Shown piece by piece: positions 27,883 to 36,849 of a stretch of DNA of 64,000 nt (the stretch's first letter is position 1; every line of letters starts with the position of its first letter). Position numbers and translations under genes: made by a program. The DNA is taken from positions 145,695 to 209,694 of the forward strand of contig JBMNRB010000002.1 in assembly GCA_050944435.1 (NCBI GenBank), in the 5' to 3' direction. The notes under the pieces are model-generated. The model made no database searches, was not told where the DNA came from, and saw only the letters and a program-made list of their open reading frames with translations. This stretch comes from Ruminococcus_G sp050944435. GTDB lineage: Bacteria > Bacillota > Clostridia > Lachnospirales > Lachnospiraceae.

Positions 27883-28071
27883 ATGGCGCAGTATGAAATC
27901 GGAGATATTGTAAAAATGAAGAAAAAACATCCCTGCGGAAGCTTTGAATGGGAGGTTTTGCGTGTGGGAGCGGATTTTCGTCTGAAATGTCTGGGCTGCG
28001 GCCATCAGATTATGATCGCACGTAAGCTGGTGGAAAAGAATACCAGAGGAATCCGGAAAAAAGAGGAATAA
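27883..28071 (+). CDS. DUF951 family small protein
   Basis: 62 residues. YEIGDIVKMKKKHPCGSFEW and RLKCLGCGHQIMIAR define the DUF951 family, with a C-x16-19-CxxC-like cysteine set that may bind a metal. It starts 4 bases after the sirtuin stop. In Firmicutes it commonly stands upstream of rpsF-ssb-rpsR, as here. Function unknown. Confidence 0.88.
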   Translation: MAQYEIGDIVKMKKKHPCGSFEWEVLRVGADFRLKCLGCGHQIMIARKLVEKNTRGIRKKEE

Positions 28072-28075
28072 ATGC

Positions 28076-28104
28076 TTGCATTCAAAGAATGTTTATGGTA
28101 AAAT
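28076..28104 (+). promoter_or_regulatory. Promoter of rpsF-ssb-rpsR
   Basis: TTGCAT (28076-28081) and TAAAAT (28099-28104) are separated by 17 bases. The following leader has a short CTGG/CCAG hairpin (28143-28158) that could be part of an S6:S18-binding autoregulatory site, but I cannot confirm the motif. Confidence 0.7.
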
Positions 28105-28180
28105 ACACATTCGTGATATATTATTTATCCTTGCTTCTCACCTGGTTGGGAGGCCAGAGACCAAAAGGAGGTAAACAAGC

Positions 28181-28468
28181 ATGAACAAGTATGAACTGGC
28201 ATTAGTTGTAAATGCAAAAATTGAAGACGAAGCCCGCGAAGCTGTTGTGGAAAAAGCAAAAGGATACATTGCACGCTACAATGGCAACGTGACAGAAGTT
28301 GAAGAATGGGGCAAGAAAAGACTTGCTTACGAAATTCAGAAAATGCGCGAAGCTTATTATTACTTCATTCAGTTTGAAGCAGATGCTGACTGTCCAGCAG
28401 AAGTTGAAAGACATGTTCGCATCATGGACAACGTGCTTAGATTCTTGATTGTAAAGAACGAAGCATAG
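28181..28468 (+). CDS. rpsF: Ribosomal protein S6
   Basis: 95 residues. MNKYELALVVNAKIEDEARE and EEWGKKRLAYEIQKMREAYY are S6 hallmarks, and RHVRIMDNVLRFLIVK ends the fold. AAAGGAGG lies 9 bases before the ATG. It pairs with S18 on the 30S platform; both are encoded here around ssb, the conserved bacterial order. Confidence 0.97.
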   Translation: MNKYELALVVNAKIEDEAREAVVEKAKGYIARYNGNVTEVEEWGKKRLAYEIQKMREAYYYFIQFEADADCPAEVERHVRIMDNVLRFLIVKNEA

Positions 28469-28544
28469 TCTGTGAGGATGAGAAAACCCATTAAAGAGAT
28501 TTGTATGGCAACCGTAGTGAATGAAGTGATAGAGAGGTATAGAT

Positions 28545-28988
28545 ATGAATAAAGTAATTTTAATGGGTCGTTTAACGCGGGATCCTGAGGTGAGATATTC
28601 CGCAGGAGAAAACGCATTGGCAATTGCCAGATATACACTGGCGGTGGATCGTCGTTTTAAAAGAGACGGCGAGGCTACGGCAGATTTTATTAACTGTGTA
28701 TCCTTTGGCAGAACGGCGGAATTTGCAGAAAAATATTTCCGCCAGGGAATAAAAATTGCCATTTCAGGCAGAATTCAGACCGGAAGTTATACCAACAGAG
28801 AAGGGCAGAAAGTATATACCACCGAAGTTGTGGTGGAGGAACAGGAGTTTGCGGAAAGCAAAAACGCCAGTGATCACAGCGGATTTACGAATCCGGCGCC
28901 GGCGCCGGTTCCCGCGCCAAGCGCAGCTTCAGCGGATGGTTTTATGAATATTCCGGACGGCATTGATGAAGAACTGCCGTTTAACTAA
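28545..28988 (+). CDS. ssb: Single-stranded DNA-binding protein
   Basis: 147 residues. MNKVILMGRLTRDPEVRYSA starts the OB fold; FINCVSFGRTAEFAEKYFRQG and GRIQTGSYTNREGQKVYTTE are conserved. A Pro/Ala linker (about 115-135) leads to the acidic tip IDEELPFN, which recruits repair and replication proteins. It lies between rpsF and rpsR; the ribosome site AGAGAGG is weak. Confidence 0.96.
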   Translation: MNKVILMGRLTRDPEVRYSAGENALAIARYTLAVDRRFKRDGEATADFINCVSFGRTAEFAEKYFRQGIKIAISGRIQTGSYTNREGQKVYTTEVVVEEQEFAESKNASDHSGFTNPAPAPVPAPSAASADGFMNIPDGIDEELPFN

Positions 28989-29032
28989 AAAAATCAGATG
29001 GAATAACATTCGATAGAAAGGAGTCTAAGAAC

Positions 29033-29296
29033 ATGGCTTACGAAAAAAGCAGCAGACCTGATTCTCCCATGAAGAGAAGAGGCGGACGCAGAAGAAAAAA
29101 AGTTTGCGTATTTTGCGGTAAAGAGAATAACGAAATCAATTATAAAGATGTGAATAAGTTAAAAAGATATATCTCTGAGAGAGGAAAAATCCTTCCCAGA
29201 AGAATTACAGGAAACTGTGCAAAGCATCAGAGAGCTCTCACTGTAGCGATCAAGAGAGCGCGTCATATTGCGATTATGCCCTACGTACAGGACTAA
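29033..29296 (+). CDS. rpsR: Ribosomal protein S18
   Basis: 87 residues. KKVCVFCGKENNEINYKDVN, LKRYISERGKILPRR and HQRALTVAIKRARHIA are S18 signatures; C-x2-C near the start is the zinc-containing (C+) type with CVFCG. AAAGGAG precedes the ATG by 9 bases. Last gene of the rpsF operon. Confidence 0.97.
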   Translation: MAYEKSSRPDSPMKRRGGRRRKKVCVFCGKENNEINYKDVNKLKRYISERGKILPRRITGNCAKHQRALTVAIKRARHIAIMPYVQD

Positions 29297-29307
29297 ATGA
29301 TAAGAAA

Positions 29308-29348
29308 AACCGCCATCGGAATTGGAACCGATGGCGGTAATTTTTTTA
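29308..29348. terminator. Bidirectional terminator after rpsR
   Basis: CCGCCATCGG / CCGATGGCGG, a 10-base perfect stem with an 8-base loop, TAATTTTTTT on the plus side and GTTTTTCTT on the minus side. It separates the convergent rpsR and UroD-like genes and serves both. Confidence 0.92.
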
Positions 29349-30569
29349 TTTCAGATGGGAATATCCGGACTGACTCAGCCAGTCAAAGGTATAGCCGGCG
29401 GGATTATCTGCCATTTTCTTTTTCAGGAAATCTTCAAAGGTGATGATTTCCGGGAGCTGGTAAGGCGTATTTTCGTCTGCGCCGGGAGCGCCGTAGGTGC
29501 GAACGGCTTTGGTAGCGGCCAGCAGCTTATCAATGGAAGTTCTGGGAGACAGATTGTTAAAGAAGAAAAACAGAGGTGTGGGTCCTTTCTTTCCTTTTAA
29601 CACAAAGTCTTTGATGATTCCTGCCGTTTCTTCGATGGAGCCGAATTCCACCTGTTTTGCTGAAATACCGGCCATAAGGGGAACCATATGATCAGTAGCA
29701 ACTTTTCTCGCATATTCCGGCGTCAGTTCAGTCAGATCCGGGTCAATGCAGAAAAACATGTCGTTGGACCACATAATAAATTCCTCGTATTCTTTTCTCG
29801 CGTCACCCTCCAACTGGGCCGTTCCGAAAAATGCCGTATCCTGCATGGTGATACCGGGCATGTTAAGTTTATCCATCAAACGTTCCAGAGAGGGACGTAT
29901 GAATTTTCGGACGATTTCAGGGGTGACCACCGGGACAGATGCGAAAGCGTCGGCGAGAGATACTTGATGGAAACCGGGGAGAACTTCCGCCAGCGCTTTG
30001 AACATGGGAACATGGAAATCATCTACGATCCGATTTAAAAATTCGGTAACGAATTCGGGATCTTCCATAGTATCCATTACCAGATTATCTACTCCGTACA
30101 GATTTCCGGCCAGGGTCCAGGGGGCGGAAAACATGGGGAAAGTATCGGTTCCGGTGTATTTTTTGTAGGCTTCACAGTAACGAAGCAGATAGGGGAACCG
30201 TCCCGTGTCCAGTCCCTGGAATTTTATTTTGTCCAAATCTTCCGGACCCTTGATAAAGTATTCGCTTCTGTCAATGTCCGAGCAGTGATCCGGATAGAAA
30301 CGAAGCTTTGCGCCCATGGCTTCCGCTTCGAAATTGTAAACGTCCAGATTGGCAATGATGGTATCCAGATTGAGATATTCCTGGGTCAGCAGAGTACACT
30401 CGACCATGGCTGCCGGATCGTCTCTCAGCAGATAGTCGTAGGGTACTTTACAGAGTTCGGGAATCAACTCTGTTACCAGGGCCATCAAAGGGACGTCTGC
30501 ATTGGGCCAGTTTGCCAGATTTTCAAAGGTTGCCGCAGAGTAACTTAAAAAATTTTTTTCTTCTGCCAT
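29346..30569 (-). CDS. UroD-family (methyltransferase-like) protein 4
   Basis: 407 residues. It belongs to the UroD superfamily by overall layout (GPEDLDKIKF, APWTLAGNLYGVDNLV, DPEFVTEFLNRIVDDFHVPM, DAFASVPVVTPEIVRKFIRP), but the H-x-C zinc motif seen in proteins 1-3 is absent; the equivalent segment is ITMQDTAFFGTAQL. AGGAGG lies 8 bases before the ATG on the minus strand. A LysR regulator lies 106 bases upstream on the same strand. It could bind a methylated small molecule without the zinc-thiolate mechanism. Substrate unknown. Confidence 0.72.
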   Translation of the reverse strand: MAEEKNFLSYSAATFENLANWPNADVPLMALVTELIPELCKVPYDYLLRDDPAAMVECTLLTQEYLNLDTIIANLDVYNFEAEAMGAKLRFYPDHCSDIDRSEYFIKGPEDLDKIKFQGLDTGRFPYLLRYCEAYKKYTGTDTFPMFSAPWTLAGNLYGVDNLVMDTMEDPEFVTEFLNRIVDDFHVPMFKALAEVLPGFHQVSLADAFASVPVVTPEIVRKFIRPSLERLMDKLNMPGITMQDTAFFGTAQLEGDARKEYEEFIMWSNDMFFCIDPDLTELTPEYARKVATDHMVPLMAGISAKQVEFGSIEETAGIIKDFVLKGKKGPTPLFFFFNNLSPRTSIDKLLAATKAVRTYGAPGADENTPYQLPEIITFEDFLKKKMADNPAGYTFDWLSQSGYSHLK

Positions 30570-30675
30570 TTTATTTACCTCCTGTATGTATATCCGATGC
30601 CTTTATTTTAACGGCGCCGGCAGAAGGCGTAAAACGAAGCTTAAGAAAAGCGCTGTTCCAAAATGGCACAGTGCT

Positions 30676-31593
30676 CTATTTATTAGTAATGATATCAATA
30701 ATTTGTTTTAAAGCGGGAGACAGATCTTTTTTTCTCCAGGCAACGATCAGTCCGGAACGGGCTTCTCCGGGAAGTTCCCATTTTTTGATATCTTCCGTTT
30801 CCCAGTCGGCACAGAGGAGGCTGGGGGCCACATATATGCCTTTCCCCATGGACAAATTGTAACGTGCGGAATCAGTGCTGCCGCAGATTGTGGAGAGAAG
30901 AGGGGAAAATCCATAATCACTGCATAACTTTTCCAGGTATTTATAGTAGTGGGGATAACTGGCGGGGGAAAGGGTGATAAAAGGCCAGGGGCGGCAGTCT
31001 TCAAAGGAAGAAAGGGATTTCCCGTAAAGCTCGTGGCCCCTGGGGATGAATACGGCGTCGGGGGAATCGAATATCTTTTTCCAATTGCTGACGCGGGGAT
31101 CCAGATAGGGCAGTTCCCCGGACCAGGTGATAATCAGATCCACCTGGTTTTCTTCGAGAGAATCTGGAAGCTGATGCATATCCCTTCTTTCCCACTGGAT
31201 ATTTTTCATAACACTGTCGGGGAGCCCATCCTCAAGTTTCATCGTGATATAGTCTGCACAGAAACGAGTGGTTTCCAGTATACCTATGCGAATGTGGGCG
31301 GACATCTTCTCCTGGATATCGAAGGCTCTGGAAACGGAGTCCACCAGGGTCTGAGAAATATTCTCCCATCCTTTGGCCAGTTCCCGTCCGGCCGGAGTAA
31401 GTTCCAGGCAGTGGTATTTACGGATAAAAAGGGGAATTCCCAGAAGTTCCTCCAGATTTTTAATCGTCTTGCTGACCATGGAAGGGGTAAAATTATATTC
31501 TTCGGCAACGCGGGAATAATTTAAATATTGACAGCATTTCAGAAAAATCTGTATCTGCTGAAGGGATATGTTCATAATATTTCGATACTTCAT
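30676..31593 (-). CDS. LysR family transcriptional regulator
   Basis: 305 residues. The N-terminal winged helix ISLQQIQIFLKCCQYLNYSR, then AEEYNFTPSMVSKTIKNLEE and the GIPLFIRKYHCLELTPAGREL loop, are LysR signatures; the rest is a periplasmic-binding-like effector domain. CAAAGGAGAC precedes the ATG. It lies directly upstream of UroD-like protein 4 on the same strand rather than divergent, so autoregulation plus control of the downstream gene is the simplest reading. The effector is unknown. Confidence 0.88.
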   Translation of the reverse strand: MKYRNIMNISLQQIQIFLKCCQYLNYSRVAEEYNFTPSMVSKTIKNLEELLGIPLFIRKYHCLELTPAGRELAKGWENISQTLVDSVSRAFDIQEKMSAHIRIGILETTRFCADYITMKLEDGLPDSVMKNIQWERRDMHQLPDSLEENQVDLIITWSGELPYLDPRVSNWKKIFDSPDAVFIPRGHELYGKSLSSFEDCRPWPFITLSPASYPHYYKYLEKLCSDYGFSPLLSTICGSTDSARYNLSMGKGIYVAPSLLCADWETEDIKKWELPGEARSGLIVAWRKKDLSPALKQIIDIITNK

Positions 31594-31622
31594 AGACAGT
31601 CTCCTTTGCCAACGAGGGGTAT

Positions 31623-32606
31623 TCAGCAGGATTTTCGTTCTACCAGACGGCAGGGAAGTTTGATTTTCATGGCGCAGCCGGTTTGAAAATGATTAAATTG
31701 GTGAAGAATTTGAGCGCCGTAATACCCCATTTCGTAAGCGGGCGCATGAACCGTCGTCAAAGGCGGAGCGGTAAATTCTGCGATGGACAGATCGTCAAAA
31801 CCCACCAGACCAATATCTTTGGGAACCTGGTATCCATGGTCGTTCAACGCTTTTAAAGCGCCGATGGCGATTAAATCACTGGCGGCAAAAACGGCTTCAG
31901 GAAGATTGCCGGAGGCAATCAGAGAAGACATCATATGGTACCCGGAATCGCTGGTGAAGGATTCTTCCAACAAAAAAGACTCATATTCAATCCCATGCCG
32001 GCGGCAGAAATCAATAAAGATACCGGGACGTTCATCGGGGAAAATCCGGTGATCATCCAGGTACTCCCGACCGCTTAAAAAGCCGATTTTTCGATAGCCT
32101 TTATGGCGGAGATAGGAAAGAACCTGGGTAACAGCCTGATGGAAGTCCAGAGTAATTGTGGTGATATCCGGATCCTCCACGGGCATGTCCAGAAAGAGAA
32201 TCCGACTGGTGATTTTTTTCAGTTTGGCAATCTCTTCCGGGCAGAATTTTCCAATGCAGATCAGACCGTCCACATCCTTTAGAAACTCCTCATATCCGAA
32301 GTCCGCTTTATAAGTACGTATCACGTGAATGCCGCTGGAGTTGCAGTAGTCTTCAATTCCCTGGCGGATCATCAGATAGTAAGTGTCGTTGATCTCTTCC
32401 TGAGCGGAGAACCACTGGACAATTCCCAGGGAAAAGGAAGGCCGGGTACTGCGTTTCTTTTTTACATAATTCATTTCTCTGGCAGTATCCAGAACTTTCT
32501 GACGGGTCTGGGGGGTTACGTTCAGCGTGGAGTCCTGATTGAGAATCCGGGATACTGTGGCAGGGGAAACCTGAGCGGCCAAAGCAATATCTTTGATGGT
32601 TGACAT
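31623..32606 (-). CDS. LacI/GalR family repressor of the galactose operon
   Basis: 327 residues. The N-terminal helix-turn-helix and hinge read STIKDIALAAQVSPATVSRI and LNQDSTLNVTPQTRQKVLD, followed by a sugar-binding domain (GLVGFDDLSIAEFTAPPLTTV is the typical late motif). It is divergent from galK-galT-galM, and three copies of an A/T-rich 10-base site occupy the shared gap, overlapping the galK promoter. It therefore most likely represses galKTM and responds to galactose. GGGAGGC precedes the ATG. Confidence 0.88.
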   Translation of the reverse strand: MSTIKDIALAAQVSPATVSRILNQDSTLNVTPQTRQKVLDTAREMNYVKKKRSTRPSFSLGIVQWFSAQEEINDTYYLMIRQGIEDYCNSSGIHVIRTYKADFGYEEFLKDVDGLICIGKFCPEEIAKLKKITSRILFLDMPVEDPDITTITLDFHQAVTQVLSYLRHKGYRKIGFLSGREYLDDHRIFPDERPGIFIDFCRRHGIEYESFLLEESFTSDSGYHMMSSLIASGNLPEAVFAASDLIAIGALKALNDHGYQVPKDIGLVGFDDLSIAEFTAPPLTTVHAPAYEMGYYGAQILHQFNHFQTGCAMKIKLPCRLVERKSC

Positions 32607-32743
32607 AAAAAGCCTCCCTGAAGAAAAATTTATCGTTTAATTCCGGACTATTATATCAGGAAATAAAGGAAATTAAAAGATATGCCGGGAAAGACGGAGC
32701 GGTTTGTGACATTGCCACAAAAATCAAGCGTATTTTTTAGGAA

Positions 32744-32800
32744 AAAATTTAGTAAATAGTAATTGAAAATTTAGTAAATAAGAAATATAATTTACTTAAA
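32744..32800 (+). promoter_or_regulatory. Three helically phased operators of the galactose repressor
   Basis: The 15-base word AAAATTTAGTAAATA occurs at 32744-32758 and 32766-32780, exactly 22 bases apart. A related inverted version, TTTACTTAAA, follows at 32791-32800, again about 22 bases on. The core TTTAGTAAA is close to the operators described for GalR in lactic acid bacteria. The second copy lies between the -35 and -10 boxes of the galK promoter. Confidence 0.75.
32763..32791 (+). promoter_or_regulatory. Promoter of galK-galT-galM
   Basis: TTGAAA (32763-32768) and TATAAT (32786-32791) with a 17-base spacer that contains the second operator copy, so repressor binding would directly exclude RNA polymerase. 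Confidence 0.8.
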
Positions 32801-32815
32801 AGGAGGTAGAAAAGG

Positions 32816-34090
32816 GTGAAAAATTTGGGAGCAATCATAGGGGAAATATCGGAAGGAAAATACGACGGAATTCTGAAGGATACTTATCTGGATGAATCTC
32901 AGCTTTCCAGACAGCGCATTCGCTATACAGAAGCCCTGAAACAGTATGAAGCGTTATTTGGACAGGGAGATGTGGCTGTTTACAGTGCGCCGGGACGAAG
33001 CGAAGTGGGAGGAAACCATACGGATCATCAGCATGGAAGGGTTCTGGCGGCATCCGTGAATCTGGACGCCATTGCCGTGGCAGGCTATAATGAGGAAAAC
33101 TGTGTGAAAGTGGTATCGGAGGGCCATCCCATGGAGCGGGTGGAGCTTGGCGATCTGGAAAAGCAGCAGGAGGAAGAAGGCACTTCCAAAGGATTGATCC
33201 GGGGAGTCTTAAAGGGACTGAAGGAGAAGGGATATCAGATAGGCGGCTGCAATATTTATGTAACCAGCGATGTGCTGATCGGTGCAGGGCTTTCCTCTTC
33301 CGCGGCCTTTGAAACCATTCTGGGCACGGTCTTTTCCGGTATGTTCAACGGGATGAAGGTCTCATCGGTGGAGATTGCCATGATCGGACAGTATGCAGAA
33401 AACGTATATTTTGGCAAGCCCTGCGGACTGATGGATCAGATGGCATGTTCCGTGGGCGGATTGATTTACATTGACTTTGAGAATCCATCCCGGCCGAAGG
33501 TGGAGCAGGTAGATATGGGAGCGGATCCTTACAGTTTGTGTATCGTAGACACCAAGGGGTCCCATGAAGATCTCACGGAAGATTATGCAATGATTCCCAT
33601 GGAAATGAAAAATGCGGCAAAAGCTTTTGGAAAGGAAGTTCTTCGGGAGGTGGACGAGGAGGAATTCAAAAAGAGGATTCCCAATCTGCGTCTGGAACTG
33701 GGGGACCGCAGCGTTTTGCGAGCCCTGCATTTTTTCGAAGAAAACAGACGGGTGCTGCAGCAGGTGGAAGCCTTAAAAAATGGAGAGTTTCCCCGTTTTC
33801 TGGAACTGGTAAAAGCGTCAGGCGACTCCTCTTTTAAATACCTTCAAAATGTATATACAAACCGGGATGTGCAAAATCAGAGCATGTCCATAGCGTTGGC
33901 GGTCAGTGAAGATATTCTGAAGGATAAAGGCGTCAGCCGGGTTCATGGCGGAGGCTTTGCCGGAACGATCCAGGCCTTTGTCAGGGATGATTTTGTGGCT
34001 CAGTATAAAGAAAAGATGGAGTACGTATTTGGAGAAGGAACGTGCCGTGTGCTGAAAATCAGAAGGACCGGCGGAATTCAGATGATATAG
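32816..34090 (+). CDS. galK: Galactokinase
   Basis: 424 residues with an N-terminal extension of about 35 residues. It phosphorylates galactose at C1 using ATP. The GHMP signature is SAPGRSEVGGNHTDHQHG, a variant of the usual GRxNLIGEHTDYN; the phosphate loop is VLIGAGLSSSAAFET, and GLMDQMACSVGG and RVHGGGFAGTIQAF are conserved. The start is GTG at 32816 after AAGGAGGTAGAAAAGG; no ATG is nearby. It is followed 12 bases later by galT. Confidence 0.93.
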   Translation: MKNLGAIIGEISEGKYDGILKDTYLDESQLSRQRIRYTEALKQYEALFGQGDVAVYSAPGRSEVGGNHTDHQHGRVLAASVNLDAIAVAGYNEENCVKVVSEGHPMERVELGDLEKQQEEEGTSKGLIRGVLKGLKEKGYQIGGCNIYVTSDVLIGAGLSSSAAFETILGTVFSGMFNGMKVSSVEIAMIGQYAENVYFGKPCGLMDQMACSVGGLIYIDFENPSRPKVEQVDMGADPYSLCIVDTKGSHEDLTEDYAMIPMEMKNAAKAFGKEVLREVDEEEFKKRIPNLRLELGDRSVLRALHFFEENRRVLQQVEALKNGEFPRFLELVKASGDSSFKYLQNVYTNRDVQNQSMSIALAVSEDILKDKGVSRVHGGGFAGTIQAFVRDDFVAQYKEKMEYVFGEGTCRVLKIRRTGGIQMI

Positions 34091-34102
34091 GAGGGGGAGC
34101 GG

Positions 34103-35596
34103 ATGGTAAATACAGCGATTAAAAAACTGATCGCCTACGGGCTGGAACGCCGCATGATAAAAGCGCAGGATGTGGATTTTATCCGAAATCAGATCCTGGA
34201 AGTTCTGGAACTGGATGAATATGAGGAACCGGAAGAAAATTATGACCATGTGAAGCTGGAACCGGTGCTGAAAGAGCTGCTGGATGACGCGGCGAAAAGA
34301 GGTGTGCTTAAGCAGGACACCGTGACTTGCCGGGATCTTCTGGATACAAAGATCATGGGAAAGCTGGTGCCCTGGCCGTCGGAAGTAAACCGTATTTTCT
34401 GGGAACTGTATGGACAGTCTCCGAAAAAAGCTACAGATTATTTTTATCATTTGAGTCAGGACAGTAATTATATCCGCAGAGACCGCATTGCCCGGGATGA
34501 AAAATGGGAGGCTCAAACAGAATACGGCAATATGGAGATTACCATTAATCTTTCAAAACCGGAAAAAGATCCAAAAGATATTGCGGCGGCTCGCAATGCG
34601 GCTTCCAGCAGTTATCCCAAGTGCCTCCTTTGCGGGGAAAATGAAGGATATGCCGGCAGACTTAACCATCCGGCAAGGCAGAATCACAGAATCATTTCCC
34701 TGAATCTTCAGGAAGAAGAATGGGGGCTGCAGTATTCTCCCTATGTTTATTACAATGAGCACTGCATCGTGCTGAACAGAAAACATGTGCCCATGAAGAT
34801 CAGCGGAAATACTTTTCGGAAACTTCTGGAATTCGTGGGAAAGTTCCCCCACTACTTTCTGGGATCCAACGCAGATCTGCCCATTGTGGGAGGTTCTATT
34901 TTAAGCCATGATCATTTCCAGGGGGGATGCCATGAGTTTGCCATGGCCAAAGCTGAAGTGGAACGGACATATTCCGTACGGGGATTTCAGGATGTGAATG
35001 TGGGAATCGTAAAATGGCCCATGTCTGTAATCCGGCTGGAAGCAGAGGATCCTTCCCGCCTGGCAGAACTGGCGGAACATATTCTGGAGAACTGGAGAAA
35101 TTATACGGATGAGACTGTGGCGATCTATGCCTGCACAGAAGGAGAGCCTCATAATACTATCACTCCCATTGCCAGAATGCGAAAGGGCAGATATGAGCTG
35201 GATCTGGTGCTGAGAAATAATCTTACGACGGAGAAATATCCCCTGGGGATTTATCATCCCCATGAAAAACTCCATCATATAAAGAAGGAGAACATTGGGC
35301 TGATAGAAGTAATGGGACTGGCAGTACTTCCGGCCCGCCTGAAAAAGGAGCTGAACGGTCTGGCGGAGGCCATTTTGAAAGAGGAAAATATAGAAGAAAA
35401 GGAAGAACTGAAAAAACATGCAGATTGGGTAAAGGAATTTTTGCCTTCTTATGATATAATAACAGAAAAAAATATTATGCCGATTCTGCAAAAAGAGGTG
35501 GGAAAGGTATTTGAGCAGGTCTTAGAAGACGCAGGAGTCTTCAAAAGAACCAAGGAGGGCAAAGAAGCCTTTGAACGTTTTATTGCAGGATTATAA
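34103..35596 (+). CDS. galT: UDP-glucose:hexose-1-phosphate uridylyltransferase, type 2
   Basis: 497 residues, the length of the Gram-positive type-2 GalT (the Enterobacterial type is about 350). SILSHDHFQGGCHEFAMAKA carries the active-site histidines; SYPKCLLCGENEGYAGRLNH and PARQNHRI, the YFLGSNADLPIVGG stretch and YHPHEKLHHIKKENIGLIEV are typical of that type. GGAGGGGGAGCGG precedes the ATG. It converts galactose-1-phosphate to UDP-galactose. Second gene of the gal operon. Confidence 0.93.
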   Translation: MVNTAIKKLIAYGLERRMIKAQDVDFIRNQILEVLELDEYEEPEENYDHVKLEPVLKELLDDAAKRGVLKQDTVTCRDLLDTKIMGKLVPWPSEVNRIFWELYGQSPKKATDYFYHLSQDSNYIRRDRIARDEKWEAQTEYGNMEITINLSKPEKDPKDIAAARNAASSSYPKCLLCGENEGYAGRLNHPARQNHRIISLNLQEEEWGLQYSPYVYYNEHCIVLNRKHVPMKISGNTFRKLLEFVGKFPHYFLGSNADLPIVGGSILSHDHFQGGCHEFAMAKAEVERTYSVRGFQDVNVGIVKWPMSVIRLEAEDPSRLAELAEHILENWRNYTDETVAIYACTEGEPHNTITPIARMRKGRYELDLVLRNNLTTEKYPLGIYHPHEKLHHIKKENIGLIEVMGLAVLPARLKKELNGLAEAILKEENIEEKEELKKHADWVKEFLPSYDIITEKNIMPILQKEVGKVFEQVLEDAGVFKRTKEGKEAFERFIAGL

Positions 35597-35616
35597 AACA
35601 GAAAAGGGGGAGTACA

Positions 35617-36675
35617 ATGGCAGGAATTACAATTGTTCCATTTGGCAGGACAGAAAAGGGGGAGCAGACGGCCCTTTATAAAATGGTAAACTCCTCGGGA
35701 GCCAGCGTGACAATATGCAGCTACGGCGGAAGCATTGTTTCATTGATGGTTCCCGACCGGGAGGGACGGCTGACGGATGTGGTTTTAGGGTATGATCATC
35801 TGCCGGAATATGAACAGGGAAAAGCATTTTTCGGAGCACTGATCGGGCGCTGCGGCAATCGGATTGCCGGAGGCAGGGCAGAAATTGCCGGAAAAGAATA
35901 TCAGTTGGCGAAAAACAATGGTCCCAATCATCTTCACGGCGGTCCGGGAGGATTCAACAAAAAGGTCTGGGATGTACATAGCGAAGGAAATGTGCTGCAT
36001 CTGCATCTGACAAGTCCGGATATGGAGGAACAGTATCCTGGAAATATGGAAGTGGATGTGGAGTATGTTTTTGATGATGAAAACCGTCTGTCTATTACCT
36101 ATCATGCGGTTTCAGATAAGGATACTCTGTGTAATTTGACCAATCATGTGTATTTTAATCTGTCCGGCCATGACAGCGGCAGCGTGCTGAATCAAAGAGT
36201 ACAGATACATGCCAACGGATATCTGCCTGTTGATGAGACGCTGATTCCCACTGGAGAAATACGTCCGGTCACCGGCACCTCTTTTGATTTTCGTATACCG
36301 AAAGCTATAGGGCGCGATATTGAAAAAGCGGATGAACAGTTGGAACGGGGAGAAGGCTACGATCATAATTACGTGCTGAACCATCAAAAGAGTGAGAAAA
36401 TATGGGAGGCCGCTGCAGTTTACAGTGATGACACGGGCATTGCCCTGATATGCCGTACGACTCAGCCGGGGATGCAGTTTTATACAGGCAATCATGTTCT
36501 GCCTCAGAAAGGGAAGAAAGGCGCATCATATGAATCCAGGCAGGGATTCTGCCTGGAAACTCAGGCTTTTCCCGATGCAGTTCACCATGAAAATTTCCCC
36601 AGCGTTTTACTGAAAGCGGGAGAGGAATACATCCAGAAGACGATTTATGAATTCAGGGTGGGAGAACCTTTCTGA
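35617..36675 (+). CDS. galM: Aldose 1-epimerase (galactose mutarotase)
   Basis: 352 residues. NHLHGGPGGFNKKVWDV and LTNHVYFNLSGH contain the catalytic His residues, YDHNYVL is conserved, and CLETQAFPDAVHHENFPSVL has the catalytic Glu. It interconverts alpha and beta galactose to feed galactokinase. GGGGGAG lies 5 bases before the ATG, 20 bases after galT. A UDP-glucose 4-epimerase gene is not in the window. Confidence 0.94.
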   Translation: MAGITIVPFGRTEKGEQTALYKMVNSSGASVTICSYGGSIVSLMVPDREGRLTDVVLGYDHLPEYEQGKAFFGALIGRCGNRIAGGRAEIAGKEYQLAKNNGPNHLHGGPGGFNKKVWDVHSEGNVLHLHLTSPDMEEQYPGNMEVDVEYVFDDENRLSITYHAVSDKDTLCNLTNHVYFNLSGHDSGSVLNQRVQIHANGYLPVDETLIPTGEIRPVTGTSFDFRIPKAIGRDIEKADEQLERGEGYDHNYVLNHQKSEKIWEAAAVYSDDTGIALICRTTQPGMQFYTGNHVLPQKGKKGASYESRQGFCLETQAFPDAVHHENFPSVLLKAGEEYIQKTIYEFRVGEPF

Positions 36676-36738
36676 TGAACAGTATTTTTTATTGATTACG
36701 CAATTGTTACATAAAAATTACGAAAGATAAAAAAAGTG

Positions 36739-36767
36739 TTGATTTCTTCCTCAACTCGTGGTATTAT
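36739..36767 (+). promoter_or_regulatory. Promoter of the NlpC/P60 gene
   Basis: TTGATT (36739-36744) and TATTAT (36762-36767) separated by 17 bases, leaving a leader of about 75 bases to the ATG. Confidence 0.7.
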
Positions 36768-36849
36768 AGGGAACAGAAAGTGGAAATATTACAAAATATT
36801 TACAGAGGACAAATGAAAACTAGTAAGAAGCGACAGGGAGAGATTTGAC

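Noticed and set aside
29346..30569. hemE (true uroporphyrinogen decarboxylase)
   Set aside because: It is longer than HemE, lacks haem-pathway neighbours, and belongs with four other UroD-like genes tied to regulators and transporters; the broader family name is safer.
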